A DNA stretch of 64,000 nt, taken from contig NZ_LT607413.1 of assembly GCF_900091495.1 (NCBI RefSeq), forward strand, positions 1,922,001 through 1,986,000, read 5' to 3'. The position numbers and the translations under genes were made by a program. A model generated the notes under the pieces. That model was not told where the DNA came from and did no database searches. It saw nothing but the letters and a program-made list of their open reading frames with translations. Source of the stretch: Micromonospora echinospora. GTDB lineage: Bacteria > Actinomycetota > Actinomycetes > Mycobacteriales > Micromonosporaceae. Shown piece by piece: positions 23,192 through 30,458 of this stretch. Position 1 is the first letter of the stretch; the number at the start of each line of letters is the position of its first letter.

Positions 23192-23971
23192 TCAGCCGGC
23201 GAGGCGGAGGAAAGCCAGGTAGTACGGCGCGTCCCGGTCGTCGACGTCGACCAGCCGCCAGGGCGTGCCGTCGACCAGGGCGGCCAGTTCCTCGGCGGAG
23301 CAGACCAGGTAGTCGAACCAGTCGGTGCCGAGTTCCCGGTACCGCAGCCGCAGCCGCAGCTGGCCGCCGAGCCGCCCCTGCCGCCGGTTCCGCTCGTGGT
23401 AGCCGGTGTGCACCGGGTCCCGGGTGCCGTACGGGTCGGTGCCCTGCGCGATCACCTGGGCCCCCGGTCGGGCCATCGCCGCCAGTGCGGCCAGGAAGGC
23501 CCGGCCCCGTGCCACCCCCTCCAGCAGCCCGACGTTGTTGCCGAGCAGGAGGAACGTGTCGTACCGCCGCCCGTCGGCGACGTGCGCGTCCACCGTGCCG
23601 TGCACCAGGTCCCGGACGCCGCGTCGGCGGCACACCGCCAGCGCCCCGGCCGAGGTGTCCAGGCCGGTGACCGGGGTGCCCTGTTCCTGGAGGAGCAGGG
23701 CGATCCGGCCCGCACCGGTGCCGACGTCCAGCGTGGCGCCCCGGACCCGGCTCACCGCGCGCCGGTCGTACGGCTCCCAGTCCGGTGGGTCGGCGAAGTA
23801 GTGCGCGGAGGGCGCGCCGTTGATCAGCCCGTCGTCCCGCTCGATGATCTCGATGACCGGGCGCGGCAGTCGTCCACCGGCCAACGGCCGGGTCCCGGTG
23901 CCGGTCTCCACCGCGTACGCGTCCGTGATCATCGCGCCGAAGACGTCACCGGGTCGTGGTCCGCCACTCAT
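23192..23971 (-). CDS. Class I SAM-dependent methyltransferase
   Basis: A 259-residue methyltransferase. Motif I is GATLDVGTGAGRIALLL, with the acidic residue of motif II in VTGLDTSAGAL, then YDTFLLLGNNVGLLEG for motif IV and a C-terminal WFDYLVCSAEELAAL segment. The substrate is unknown; the N-terminal 70 residues contain a GDVFGAMITDAY segment as in small-molecule methyltransferases. ATG 23971 lies 7 nt after TAGCGT, so the mRNA is probably leaderless. Divergent from the PPOX gene with closely packed start regions. Confidence 0.88.
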   Translation of the reverse strand: MSGGPRPGDVFGAMITDAYAVETGTGTRPLAGGRLPRPVIEIIERDDGLINGAPSAHYFADPPDWEPYDRRAVSRVRGATLDVGTGAGRIALLLQEQGTPVTGLDTSAGALAVCRRRGVRDLVHGTVDAHVADGRRYDTFLLLGNNVGLLEGVARGRAFLAALAAMARPGAQVIAQGTDPYGTRDPVHTGYHERNRRQGRLGGQLRLRLRYRELGTDWFDYLVCSAEELAALVDGTPWRLVDVDDRDAPYYLAFLRLAG

Positions 23972-23978
23972 AGGCTGC

Positions 23979-23984
23979 ACGCTA
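23979..23984 (-). promoter_or_regulatory. -10 box TAGCGT for leaderless start at 23971
   Basis: On the - strand TAGCGT, then 7 nt, then the ATG of the methyltransferase. Confidence 0.4.
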
Positions 23985-24013
23985 TCCGCCGTACCGGCCG
24001 GGCCGGTCGGCCG

Positions 24014-24019
24014 TATCGT
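24014..24019 (+). promoter_or_regulatory. -10 box TATCGT for leaderless start at 24026
   Basis: TATCGT, then 6 nt, then GTG 24026. It lies only 30 bp from the oppositely directed box at 23979-23984, so the two promoters overlap back to back. Confidence 0.4.
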
Positions 24020-24025
24020 GGCGGC

Positions 24026-24403
24026 GTGACTGATCTCGACGACCTGGCGGCGGAGAAGTACGTCCTGCTCACCACGTTCCGGCGGGACGGTCGGGCGGTG
24101 CCCACCCCGGTCTGGGCGGTGCGTGACGGGGACGCCCTGGCAATCTGGACGGTCGCCGACTCCGGCAAGGTCAAGCGGATCCGGCGGGAACCGACGGTGA
24201 CCGTGGCGCCGTGCGATGTCCGGGGGCGTCCGCACGGACCGGCGATCAAGGGGTACGCGACGCTCTGCCCACCGGCCGAGACCCGGCGGATCCGGAGCCT
24301 GCTCAAGCAGAAGTACCGGCTGTTGGGGCGGCTGACCCTGCTCGGCAGCCGGTTGCGTCGGGGCGAGCAGGGCACGGTGGGCGTACGGGTGACCCTGGGC
24401 TGA
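24026..24403 (+). CDS. PPOX-class F420-dependent oxidoreductase-like protein
   Basis: A 125-residue split-barrel protein of the pyridoxamine-oxidase-like group that in actinobacteria mostly uses F420. Visible elements are KYVLLTTFRRDGRAVPTPVWAV, IWTVADSGKVKRIRRE (phosphate/cofactor binding Lys and Arg) and VTVAPCDVRGRP. Members reduce small molecules such as biliverdin or quinones. The cofactor assignment follows the family and is not proven by the sequence. Single gene with its own leaderless promoter. Confidence 0.82.
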   Translation: MTDLDDLAAEKYVLLTTFRRDGRAVPTPVWAVRDGDALAIWTVADSGKVKRIRREPTVTVAPCDVRGRPHGPAIKGYATLCPPAETRRIRSLLKQKYRLLGRLTLLGSRLRRGEQGTVGVRVTLG

Positions 24404-24445
24404 GCGCCCGACGGGCCGGTCCGGCGCGGACGGGTCCGGACATGG

Positions 24446-24479
24446 TCAGGGGCGGCGGACCCTCGTCCGCCGCCCCTGA
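24446..24479. terminator. Bidirectional hairpin between PPOX and bldC
   Basis: Perfect 15-bp arms TCAGGGGCGGCGGAC and GTCCGCCGCCCCTGA with loop CCTC, between two convergent genes. No T-run on either side. Confidence 0.65.
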
Positions 24480-24505
24480 TCCGGAACGTCTCTGTGCCTC
24501 CCGGT

Positions 24506-24715
24506 TCAGTCCCCCTGGCGCTGCTGGGGGATCTGCCCCTGGAGCAGGGCGCGTACCTCCGACTCGCGGTAACGACGGTGCCCGCCCAAGGTGCGGATCG
24601 CACTGAGCTTGCCCGCCTTCGCCCACCGGGTCACGGTCTTCGGGTCGACACGGAACATCGACGCCACCTCGGCCGGTGTGAGCAGCGGCTCTGGTTCGTG
24701 CGTTCGCGATGCCAT
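24506..24715 (-). CDS. bldC: BldC developmental regulator (MerR-like HTH)
   Basis: A 69-residue DNA-binding protein nearly identical in pattern to Streptomyces BldC: PLLTPAEVASMFRVDPKTV, TRWAKAGKLSAIRTLGGHRR and YRESEVRALL. It is the DNA-binding domain of a MerR protein without an effector domain. In Streptomyces it binds cooperatively to direct repeats and holds back development. The neighbouring hypothetical gene and valine dehydrogenase reproduce the order I recall from S. coelicolor, supporting orthology. Confidence 0.95.
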   Translation of the reverse strand: MASRTHEPEPLLTPAEVASMFRVDPKTVTRWAKAGKLSAIRTLGGHRRYRESEVRALLQGQIPQQRQGD

Positions 24716-24966
24716 CGGTCACTCCTCCACATGTATAGACATCGGCCGGGGTCCCGCCGGCCGACGCGTCTCCCATGGTCCGGCTAGTCCCCGATGTCCG
24801 ACATGGGCCGAACGGCCGAAGGTCCCTAGACGGACGGATGAACCATGCCCGATTTATACGACTTTTATGCGCCAGAAACTACCTTATTCGGACTCATGAT
24901 CACGGTTCGTGATGCGCCAATTACGAAGCCCGCTCTCATCGGTGGTACTCATTGAGCGCTTTGGTG
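24716..24966. promoter_or_regulatory. bldC upstream region
   Basis: A 251-nt gap that is clearly richer in A/T than its surroundings (for example TTTATACGACTTTTATGC near 24851). It should hold the bldC promoter. A perfect palindrome, ATCACG-GTT-CGTGAT, lies at 24899-24913. I could not assign -35 and -10 boxes with confidence. Confidence 0.45.
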
Positions 24967-25806
24967 CTAGTTGCACCTTTCCAGCAGCTGCACCGCCCGC
25001 CACCGGGCGACCAGCTTGTCGTACGCCGCCGAAGCCTCCTCGGCCTCGCCCCGAGCCAACCCGGCGAGCCCCGCCGCGACCAGGGCCGGCGAGTCGTCCG
25101 CCCGGAGGGTCTCCTCGGAAAGCAGGTCCACCAGGCCGCCGTAGTCCAGTTCCACCACCGACCGGGGATGGAACTCCTCCAGCCACCGGGCGGCCTCCTC
25201 GACCGCCTGGGTGATCGGCACCTCCCCCACCGACTTGCGCAGCACCGACAGGGCCCGTGAGGACCGTCGGCGGGCCTTGGAGATCTCCGTCCGGTAGCGC
25301 AGCACCCCACGCCCCGCCGCGACGTCCAGCTCCCGCTCCTCGGGGTCGACGAGGACGAACCAGCGCAACGGCACGCCCCAGGTGGAGATCTGCTCGTGCA
25401 ACCGAGGCACCCCGTGCTCCAGCACCCGGGCACCGCTGCGCCAGTCCTCCACCACGGCCTTCGCCTGACCGGCCAGCACCGGCGGGACGAACGCGTCGGC
25501 GAGCACCGCCGGCACGCCCTCGCGTGCGCTCAACGCCGCCTCGGCCACCCGGACCCGCAGGTTCCACGGGCAGACCAGCATCGCCTCGCCGGTCTCCAGC
25601 ACGTACGCCTCGTCCGGCAGGTCGGGCAGGCGGGTCCAGCCCGCGCCGAGCGCCTCGATCACGGCCGTCCGCTGCCGGACCGGCCCCTCCTGCGGGGTCA
25701 CCGCCCGGCCCTGGCGCACGTACGACCGCCAGTACTCCTGGCGGTCCCGGTCGAAGGCGGTCAGCGGCTCGTACACACGCAGATATGAAGCGAAGAGCGA
25801 CGGCAC
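24967..25806 (-). CDS. Conserved actinobacterial hypothetical protein
   Basis: A 279-residue soluble protein starting at GTG 25806 (VPSLFASYLRVYEPLTAFDR). It is mostly helical, with a central hydrophobic strand LRWFVLVDPEERELDV and a C-terminal half rich in Ala and Glu. It lies between vdh and bldC, where Streptomyces also has a hypothetical gene of similar size, so it is an old part of this block. No catalytic motif or export signal. Function unknown. Confidence 0.75.
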   Translation of the reverse strand: MPSLFASYLRVYEPLTAFDRDRQEYWRSYVRQGRAVTPQEGPVRQRTAVIEALGAGWTRLPDLPDEAYVLETGEAMLVCPWNLRVRVAEAALSAREGVPAVLADAFVPPVLAGQAKAVVEDWRSGARVLEHGVPRLHEQISTWGVPLRWFVLVDPEERELDVAAGRGVLRYRTEISKARRRSSRALSVLRKSVGEVPITQAVEEAARWLEEFHPRSVVELDYGGLVDLLSEETLRADDSPALVAAGLAGLARGEAEEASAAYDKLVARWRAVQLLERCN

Positions 25807-25981
25807 GGCGCGATCCTCCCACGAAAGCCTGGTCCGACCGCGCCGACGTCCCTGATCCGCGGCGACCACGGGAGGCGCTACGGAGACGATCCGGTACTAG
25901 GCTCGGCAGCGCCGGCACCATCCCGCCGGGCACCGCCAGGTTCATGTCCCACAAGGACACACACCGAGACCAGGAGCAGTC

Positions 25982-27064
25982 ATGGGCGTATTCGCGAGCA
26001 GCGACGACCCGGGGTCGTCCGGACACGAACAGGTCGTCTTCTGTCAGGACAAGCAGACCGGGCTCAGGGCGATCATCGCGATCCACTCCACCGCGCTGGG
26101 CCCCGCACTCGGCGGGACGCGCTTCTATCCCTATGCCAGTGAGGCCGAGGCCCTCGCCGACGTGCTCGACCTGTCGCGCGGCATGGCCTACAAGAACGCA
26201 CTGGCCGGGCTCGACCTCGGCGGGGGCAAAGCGGTCATCTGGGGTGACCCGGAGAAGCTGAAGAGCGAGGCGCTGCTGCGGGCCTACGGCCGCTTCGTGG
26301 AGTCGCTGCACGGCCGCTACTACACCGCCTGTGACGTGGGCACCTACGTCGCGGACATGGACGTGATCGCCCGGGAGACCCGCTTCGTCACCGGTCGCAG
26401 CGTGGAGCACGGCGGGGCGGGCGACTCGTCCGTCCTCACCGCCTGGGGCGTCTTCCAGGGCATGCGGGCCGCCGCCGAGCACGTCTGGGGCACCCCGACG
26501 CTCGCCGGGCGCACCGTCGGCGTGGCCGGGCTGGGCAAGGTCGGCCGGCACCTCACCGGTCACCTGATCGAGGACGGCGCGCGGGTGGTGGCCACCGACG
26601 TCAACCCCCGGGCGTGCGAGTGGGCCCGGCAGACCTACCCGCAGGTCGAGCTGGTCCCGGACGCCACCGCCCTGATCACGGCCGACATCGACGTGTACGC
26701 CCCGTGCGCCCTGGGCGGCGCCCTGAACGACGACACGGTGCCGGCGCTGCGCGCGAAGGTCGTCGCCGGGGCGGCCAACAACCAGCTCGCCCACCCGGGC
26801 GTCGAGAAGCTCCTCGCCGAGCGGGACATCCTCTACGCCCCGGACTACGTGGTCAACGCCGGCGGGGTGATCCAGGTCGCCGACGAGATCGACGGCTTCA
26901 ACTTCGAGCGGGCCAAGCTGCGGGCCACCCGGATCTACGACACCACCCGGGAGATCCTCAAGCTCGCCGACGCCGACGGGGTGCCGCCGGCCGAGGCCGC
27001 GGACCGACTCGCCGAGCGCCGGATGGCGGACGTCGGCCGGCTCCGGACCATCCTGCTGCCCTGA
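25982..27064 (+). CDS. vdh: Valine (branched-chain amino acid) dehydrogenase
   Basis: A 360-residue Glu/Leu/Phe/Val dehydrogenase. The glycine-rich substrate loop and catalytic lysine are in [13 protein letters not shown] (K83), and the second active-site region is [14 protein letters not shown]. The NAD Rossmann motif is [13 protein letters not shown] with D in VVATDVNPR, and the C-terminal [13 protein letters not shown] is conserved. It oxidatively deaminates Val, Leu and Ile and supplies branched acyl-CoA precursors for lipids and polyketides. ATG 25982 follows a GGAG-type site. A possible -10 (TAGGCT) lies about 80 nt upstream. Confidence 0.93.
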   Translation: MGVFASSDDPGSSGHEQVVFCQDKQTGLRAIIAIHSTALGPALGGTRFYPYASEAEALADVLDLSRGMAYKNALAGLDLGGGKAVIWGDPEKLKSEALLRAYGRFVESLHGRYYTACDVGTYVADMDVIARETRFVTGRSVEHGGAGDSSVLTAWGVFQGMRAAAEHVWGTPTLAGRTVGVAGLGKVGRHLTGHLIEDGARVVATDVNPRACEWARQTYPQVELVPDATALITADIDVYAPCALGGALNDDTVPALRAKVVAGAANNQLAHPGVEKLLAERDILYAPDYVVNAGGVIQVADEIDGFNFERAKLRATRIYDTTREILKLADADGVPPAEAADRLAERRMADVGRLRTILLP

Positions 27065-27404
27065 CCCGGTCGGGGGCTCCGGGGGCGGATGGTACGACCC
27101 GATCCGTCCCCGTAGGCCCCCTTCGGGACACAAGCGGCGCTCATGTCGGGAATGACGCATCCGCCGGCCCCGACGGCCGGGCCCGTGGGGACCGCTTCGA
27201 CGAGCGTCACGCCCACGTCCGAGGGCACTCCTTACCGGGTACACTTCGTAACGGCTGGTTGACTGCGACGCGCAGGGCCGGTCGACGGTAACCCGAGGTG
27301 CCGAACGTGGGCATCCCCATGTACCGTAAGAGCCACGAGAGATGCCTGACGTCATCGGGGCCCGCCTTCGGGCTGCCCCGAATTCTGTGCGAGGGGGTCG
27401 AGCC
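27065..27404. other. Gap between vdh and DUF3073
   Basis: 340 nt without a convincing gene. An imperfect hairpin (GGGGCGGAT near 27085 against GATCCGTCCCC near 27102) may end vdh transcription. TTGACT at about 27258 and TAACCC further on are too far apart for a normal promoter. I see nothing else I can support. Confidence 0.35.
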
Positions 27405-27620
27405 ATGGGGCGCGGCCGTGCTAAGGCCAAGCAGACAAAGGTGGCCCGGGAGTTGAAGTACCACTCCCCGAACACCGACCTCGCCGCCTTGCAGCGAGAA
27501 CTCGGCGGCAGCCGTAAGTCGGACCACGACTTCGACGACGACTACAAAGAGTACGTCGACGACGATGACGAGGACCATCCGGACGACGACTCGGATCCCT
27601 GGGTCCGTCCTGCCCGCTGA
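27405..27620 (+). CDS. DUF3073 small acidic protein
   Basis: A 71-residue protein: basic start (MGRGRAKAKQTKVARELKYH), then SPNTDLAALQRELGG, then an Asp/Glu-rich C-terminus (DDDDEDHPDDDSDPW). This split of charges is typical of the actinobacterial DUF3073 family next to purM. ATG 27405 follows GAGGGGG. The function is unknown; the basic half could bind nucleic acid. Confidence 0.88.
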   Translation: MGRGRAKAKQTKVARELKYHSPNTDLAALQRELGGSRKSDHDFDDDYKEYVDDDDEDHPDDDSDPWVRPAR

Positions 27621-27635
27621 CCCACGGTCACATCT

Positions 27636-27661
27636 GAGCACGCGGTAAGGCCCGCGTGCTC
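27636..27661. terminator. Hairpin after DUF3073
   Basis: Perfect 10-bp arms GAGCACGCGG and CCGCGTGCTC with loop TAAGGC, 15 nt past the DUF3073 stop. Confidence 0.6.
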
Positions 27662-27698
27662 ACGTATGTGCCCTGCGGGGTCCGGCGTACCAACTGAT

Positions 27699-27751
27699 GA
27701 TCGAGGGCCTGCCGTGCCCGCTGTCCGGCTTGCCCCGGCAGGCCCTCGATC
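27699..27751. terminator. Long hairpin at the end of the RiPP locus
   Basis: Perfect 16-bp arms GATCGAGGGCCTGCCG and CGGCAGGCCCTCGATC around a 21-nt loop. It lies 14 nt past the precursor stop on the - strand and faces the DUF3073 terminator, so it likely insulates the two convergent units. Confidence 0.65.
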
Positions 27752-27765
27752 GACCTTCCGTGCCC

Positions 27766-28002
27766 TCACCTGGGCCGGTTGTTCCAGTTGTAGAACGTCG
27801 GGATGTTCTCGAAGTGGTTCCACGCGCAGACCGCGCTGGCCCCGTTCCCACCCGAGACCTCCGCCCGGAGCCGGCGTGCCGTCTCGGCCTCGTGCAGCAG
27901 TGCGGTAAGGCCCGCCTCGGCTTGGCGCACCCGCTCCGCGACGAGGTCGCTGGGCGTTCCTCCGACCGGCTCAGGCAGCCGGTGACTGGTGGTCTCGGGC
28001 AT
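27766..28002 (-). CDS. amcA: RiPP precursor peptide, multiple-cyclophane type
   Basis: A 78-residue peptide with ATG 28002 behind GGAGGGAG. Residues 1-55 are a leader rich in Glu, Arg and Ala (SDLVAERVRQAEAGL). Residues 59-78 form a Trp/Phe/Asn-rich core with four aromatic-x-x triads: W61-N-H63, F64-E-N66, F70-Y-N72 and W73-N-N75. Triads of this kind are where radical-SAM enzymes of the triceptide class join the aromatic side chain to the third residue. It lies directly downstream of such an enzyme gene and its start overlaps that gene by 32 nt. The symbol follows the AmcA/AmcB naming I recall for actinobacterial pairs. Confidence 0.75.
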   Translation of the reverse strand: MPETTSHRLPEPVGGTPSDLVAERVRQAEAGLTALLHEAETARRLRAEVSGGNGASAVCAWNHFENIPTFYNWNNRPR

Positions 28003-29104
28003 GTTCCAACACTCCCTCCAGTAGGCGGATCTTGCTGTTGCGGCAGTGCTCGGTCTCCGTGCCGTCGAAGCGCCCCTGCTCGAAGTAGCGGTTGGCGGCG
28101 TGACCGCCGCCGCAGAAGCCGAAGTACGGGCACGAGGCGCGGCACGCCTCGACACCGCTGAGGAACTCGCCCACCCAGGACGTCCGCTCCGCGTCGGACA
28201 GGATCTCGGCCAGCGGGGTGTCCAGCACGTTTCCGCTGCTGAAGTCTCCGTAACGGGAGTCGGAGAAACCGGCCAGCTCCGGGGAGAGTAGCGTCACGGA
28301 GCCGTCGTGGCCGACCGTGGGAATCGGGTCCAGCCGCCGGGGCAGCACGTCGTCGTCCGTCCCGTCCAGGATCGCCGAGGCGTACCGCAGGGACCACTCC
28401 ACCTCGCGGAGGTGGATCCGGGGATCGCGCCGCCAGGCGGCGACCAGCTCGGCCCAGAAGGCGGTCACCGTGGCGGCGTCGTGCGCGTTGCCCCGGAGGT
28501 TCACCCCCTCGGTCTCCTCGATGTTCACCCCGAGCACGTCACACCCCAGTTCGAGGAAGTAGTCGTACAGCTCGGTGGCGAGCCCGGGCTCCGGGCGGCT
28601 GACCACCGCGAGCGCGGAGAACGGCAGCCCGTGCCGGCGCAGCGTGGCCACGCCGCGCACGATCCGGTCGTACGCCGGCCGGCCGGCCCGGGTGACCCGC
28701 TCGGCGTTGCGCTCCCGCCCGCCGTCCACACTGACGCTGACCCGCACCCGGTGTTCGGCGAAGAACGCACACCAGTCGTCGTCGATCAGCGTGGCGTTGG
28801 TCTGGACGTGGTGCTCGACCGACGGCCCGAAGGGTGCGATCAGCGCGGCGAGGTGGTCCCGCCCGGCCGCGAGCGGCTCCCCGCCGTGCCACACCACCGA
28901 GAACCGGCCCCGTTCGGCCCAGGGGTTGACCGCCGCTGCCACCGCCTCGGCGACGGCGACCGGCATCCGCCGGTCCGCCGCGCGCAGTGGGAGGTAGCAG
29001 TATCGGCAGTCCAGGTTGCAGAGCGTGGTCGGCTGCATCACGACGTACGTCGGGACGGCGGCGACGCCGCGCATCCCGCTGAACGTCCGCTGCCGGGCAG
29101 GCAT
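27971..29104 (-). CDS. amcB: Radical SAM/SPASM peptide maturase, cyclophane-forming type
   Basis: A 377-residue radical SAM enzyme. The 4Fe-4S motif is C29-N-L-D-C33-R-Y-C36 (TTLCNLDCRYCYLP), followed by the SAM-binding glycine motif VVWHGGEPLA and the strand VSVDGG. The C-terminal Cys-rich part (ACRASCPYFGFCGGGHA, then EHCRNSK) is a SPASM-like auxiliary cluster region. The closest functional class is the FxsB/GrrM/XyeB group, which crosslinks Trp/Phe/Tyr in peptides. The cognate precursor follows with overlap. A -10-like TAGCCT (29143-29138) and AAGGAGGG precede ATG 29104. No transporter or protease gene is adjacent. Confidence 0.87.
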   Translation of the reverse strand: MPARQRTFSGMRGVAAVPTYVVMQPTTLCNLDCRYCYLPLRAADRRMPVAVAEAVAAAVNPWAERGRFSVVWHGGEPLAAGRDHLAALIAPFGPSVEHHVQTNATLIDDDWCAFFAEHRVRVSVSVDGGRERNAERVTRAGRPAYDRIVRGVATLRRHGLPFSALAVVSRPEPGLATELYDYFLELGCDVLGVNIEETEGVNLRGNAHDAATVTAFWAELVAAWRRDPRIHLREVEWSLRYASAILDGTDDDVLPRRLDPIPTVGHDGSVTLLSPELAGFSDSRYGDFSSGNVLDTPLAEILSDAERTSWVGEFLSGVEACRASCPYFGFCGGGHAANRYFEQGRFDGTETEHCRNSKIRLLEGVLEHARDHQSPAA

Positions 29105-29207
29105 CGCCCTCCTTCGCCGCTCACCTGAGGAACCTTCAGGCTAGGCGGCGATGGCTGTCCGGGTGAACCCCTCATCGGGTGTACGACTGATCGTCACGTG
29201 GTGACCG

Positions 29208-30365
29208 TCACCCTCGGGTGTGCTGGCCCACCATCCGCACGTTGCCGGTGCCCTCGATGACCTCACCGGCCTGCCAGGCGTCGACCCCCCGGCCGGCCAA
29301 GGTGGCCAGCGCCCGGTCGGCGTCCTCGGCCGAGACGATGGCGAACATGCCGACGCCCATGTTGAAGGTGGATTCCATCTCCGAGTCCTCGATCCGGCCC
29401 TTGGCCTGGATCAGGTCGAAGATCGGCTGCGGCTTCCAGGTGGCCCGGTCGACCACCGCGTCGACGGTCTCCGGCAGGATCCGCACCAGGTTGCCGGGGA
29501 TACCGCCGCCGGTGACGTGGGCGATGGCCCGGACCTCGGCCTCGGCGATCAGCTTCAGGCAGTCCTGCGCGTAGATCTTCGTGGGGGTGAGCAGCTCCTC
29601 ACCCAGGGTGCGCTGCCGGCCGAAGTCCTCGATCACCACGTCGAGCCGCATCCGGCCCGCACCGAGCAGCACGTGCCGCACCAGGGAGTAACCGTTGGAG
29701 TGCAGACCGGACGAACGCATCGCGATCACCACGTCGCCCGCCTCGACCCGATCCGGACCGAGGATGTCGCTCTCCTCGACCACACCGACCCCGGTGGCGG
29801 AGACGTCGTACTCGTCGGGGCGGAGCACCCCCGGGTGCTCGGCGGTCTCCCCGCCGAGCAACGCGCAACCGGCGTACCGGCAGCCGTCGGCGATCCCGGC
29901 ACCGATCTCGGCGACCCGGTCCGGCACGACCTCGCCGCAGGCGATGTAGTCGAGCAGGAACAGCGGCTCGGCCCCGCACGCCACCAGGTCGTCGACCACC
30001 ATCGCGACCAGGTCGATACCGATCGTGTCGTGGATGTCGAGCTGCTGGGCGATGACCAGCTTCGTGCCCACCCCGTCGGTCGACGACGCCAGGATCGGGT
30101 TCGTGTACTTCTTCGTGTCCAACCGGAACAGGCCGGCGAAACCACCCAGGTCACCCAGCACCTCGGGCCGCCGGGTCTGCCGCACCTTGGACTTGAGCAA
30201 CTCCACCGCGCGGTCACCCGCCTCGATCGAGACCCCCGCCTCCGCGTACGACGCCGACCGCTTGCGGGCGGTACGACCCGTCCCGGCCGTCCAGGGCTGG
30301 CGCTCGCCACCGGTGCCGGACGGGCTGCTGCTTGCTGCGCCGTTGCGCTCGGACACGTGCGTCAC
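29208..30365 (-). CDS. purM: Phosphoribosylformylglycinamidine cyclo-ligase
   Basis: A 385-residue AIR synthetase, step 5 of purine synthesis. Conserved segments are SYAEAGVSIEAGDRAV, ASSTDGVGTKLVIA, DLVAMVVDDLVACGAEPLFL, LLGGETAEHPGV and HVTGGGIPGNLVR. The first 35 residues are a Ser/Gly/Thr-rich extension not needed for the fold. GTG 30365 follows AAAGGGGAG, 93 nt downstream of purF on the same strand, so cotranscription is likely. Confidence 0.95.
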   Translation of the reverse strand: MTHVSERNGAASSSPSGTGGERQPWTAGTGRTARKRSASYAEAGVSIEAGDRAVELLKSKVRQTRRPEVLGDLGGFAGLFRLDTKKYTNPILASSTDGVGTKLVIAQQLDIHDTIGIDLVAMVVDDLVACGAEPLFLLDYIACGEVVPDRVAEIGAGIADGCRYAGCALLGGETAEHPGVLRPDEYDVSATGVGVVEESDILGPDRVEAGDVVIAMRSSGLHSNGYSLVRHVLLGAGRMRLDVVIEDFGRQRTLGEELLTPTKIYAQDCLKLIAEAEVRAIAHVTGGGIPGNLVRILPETVDAVVDRATWKPQPIFDLIQAKGRIEDSEMESTFNMGVGMFAIVSAEDADRALATLAGRGVDAWQAGEVIEGTGNVRMVGQHTRG

Positions 30366-30458
30366 GGTTCTCCCCTTTGTGGTCCTCGCGGTGCCGACAC
30401 CGCGGCGGGTCCCGTCGACCCGTCGATCACTGCCGCCGGCGACCCGCGCCGGTTGGTG

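Noticed and set aside
24884..27475. 863-residue frame on the - strand
   Set aside because: Spans antisense to vdh and out of frame to the hypothetical gene; no motif.
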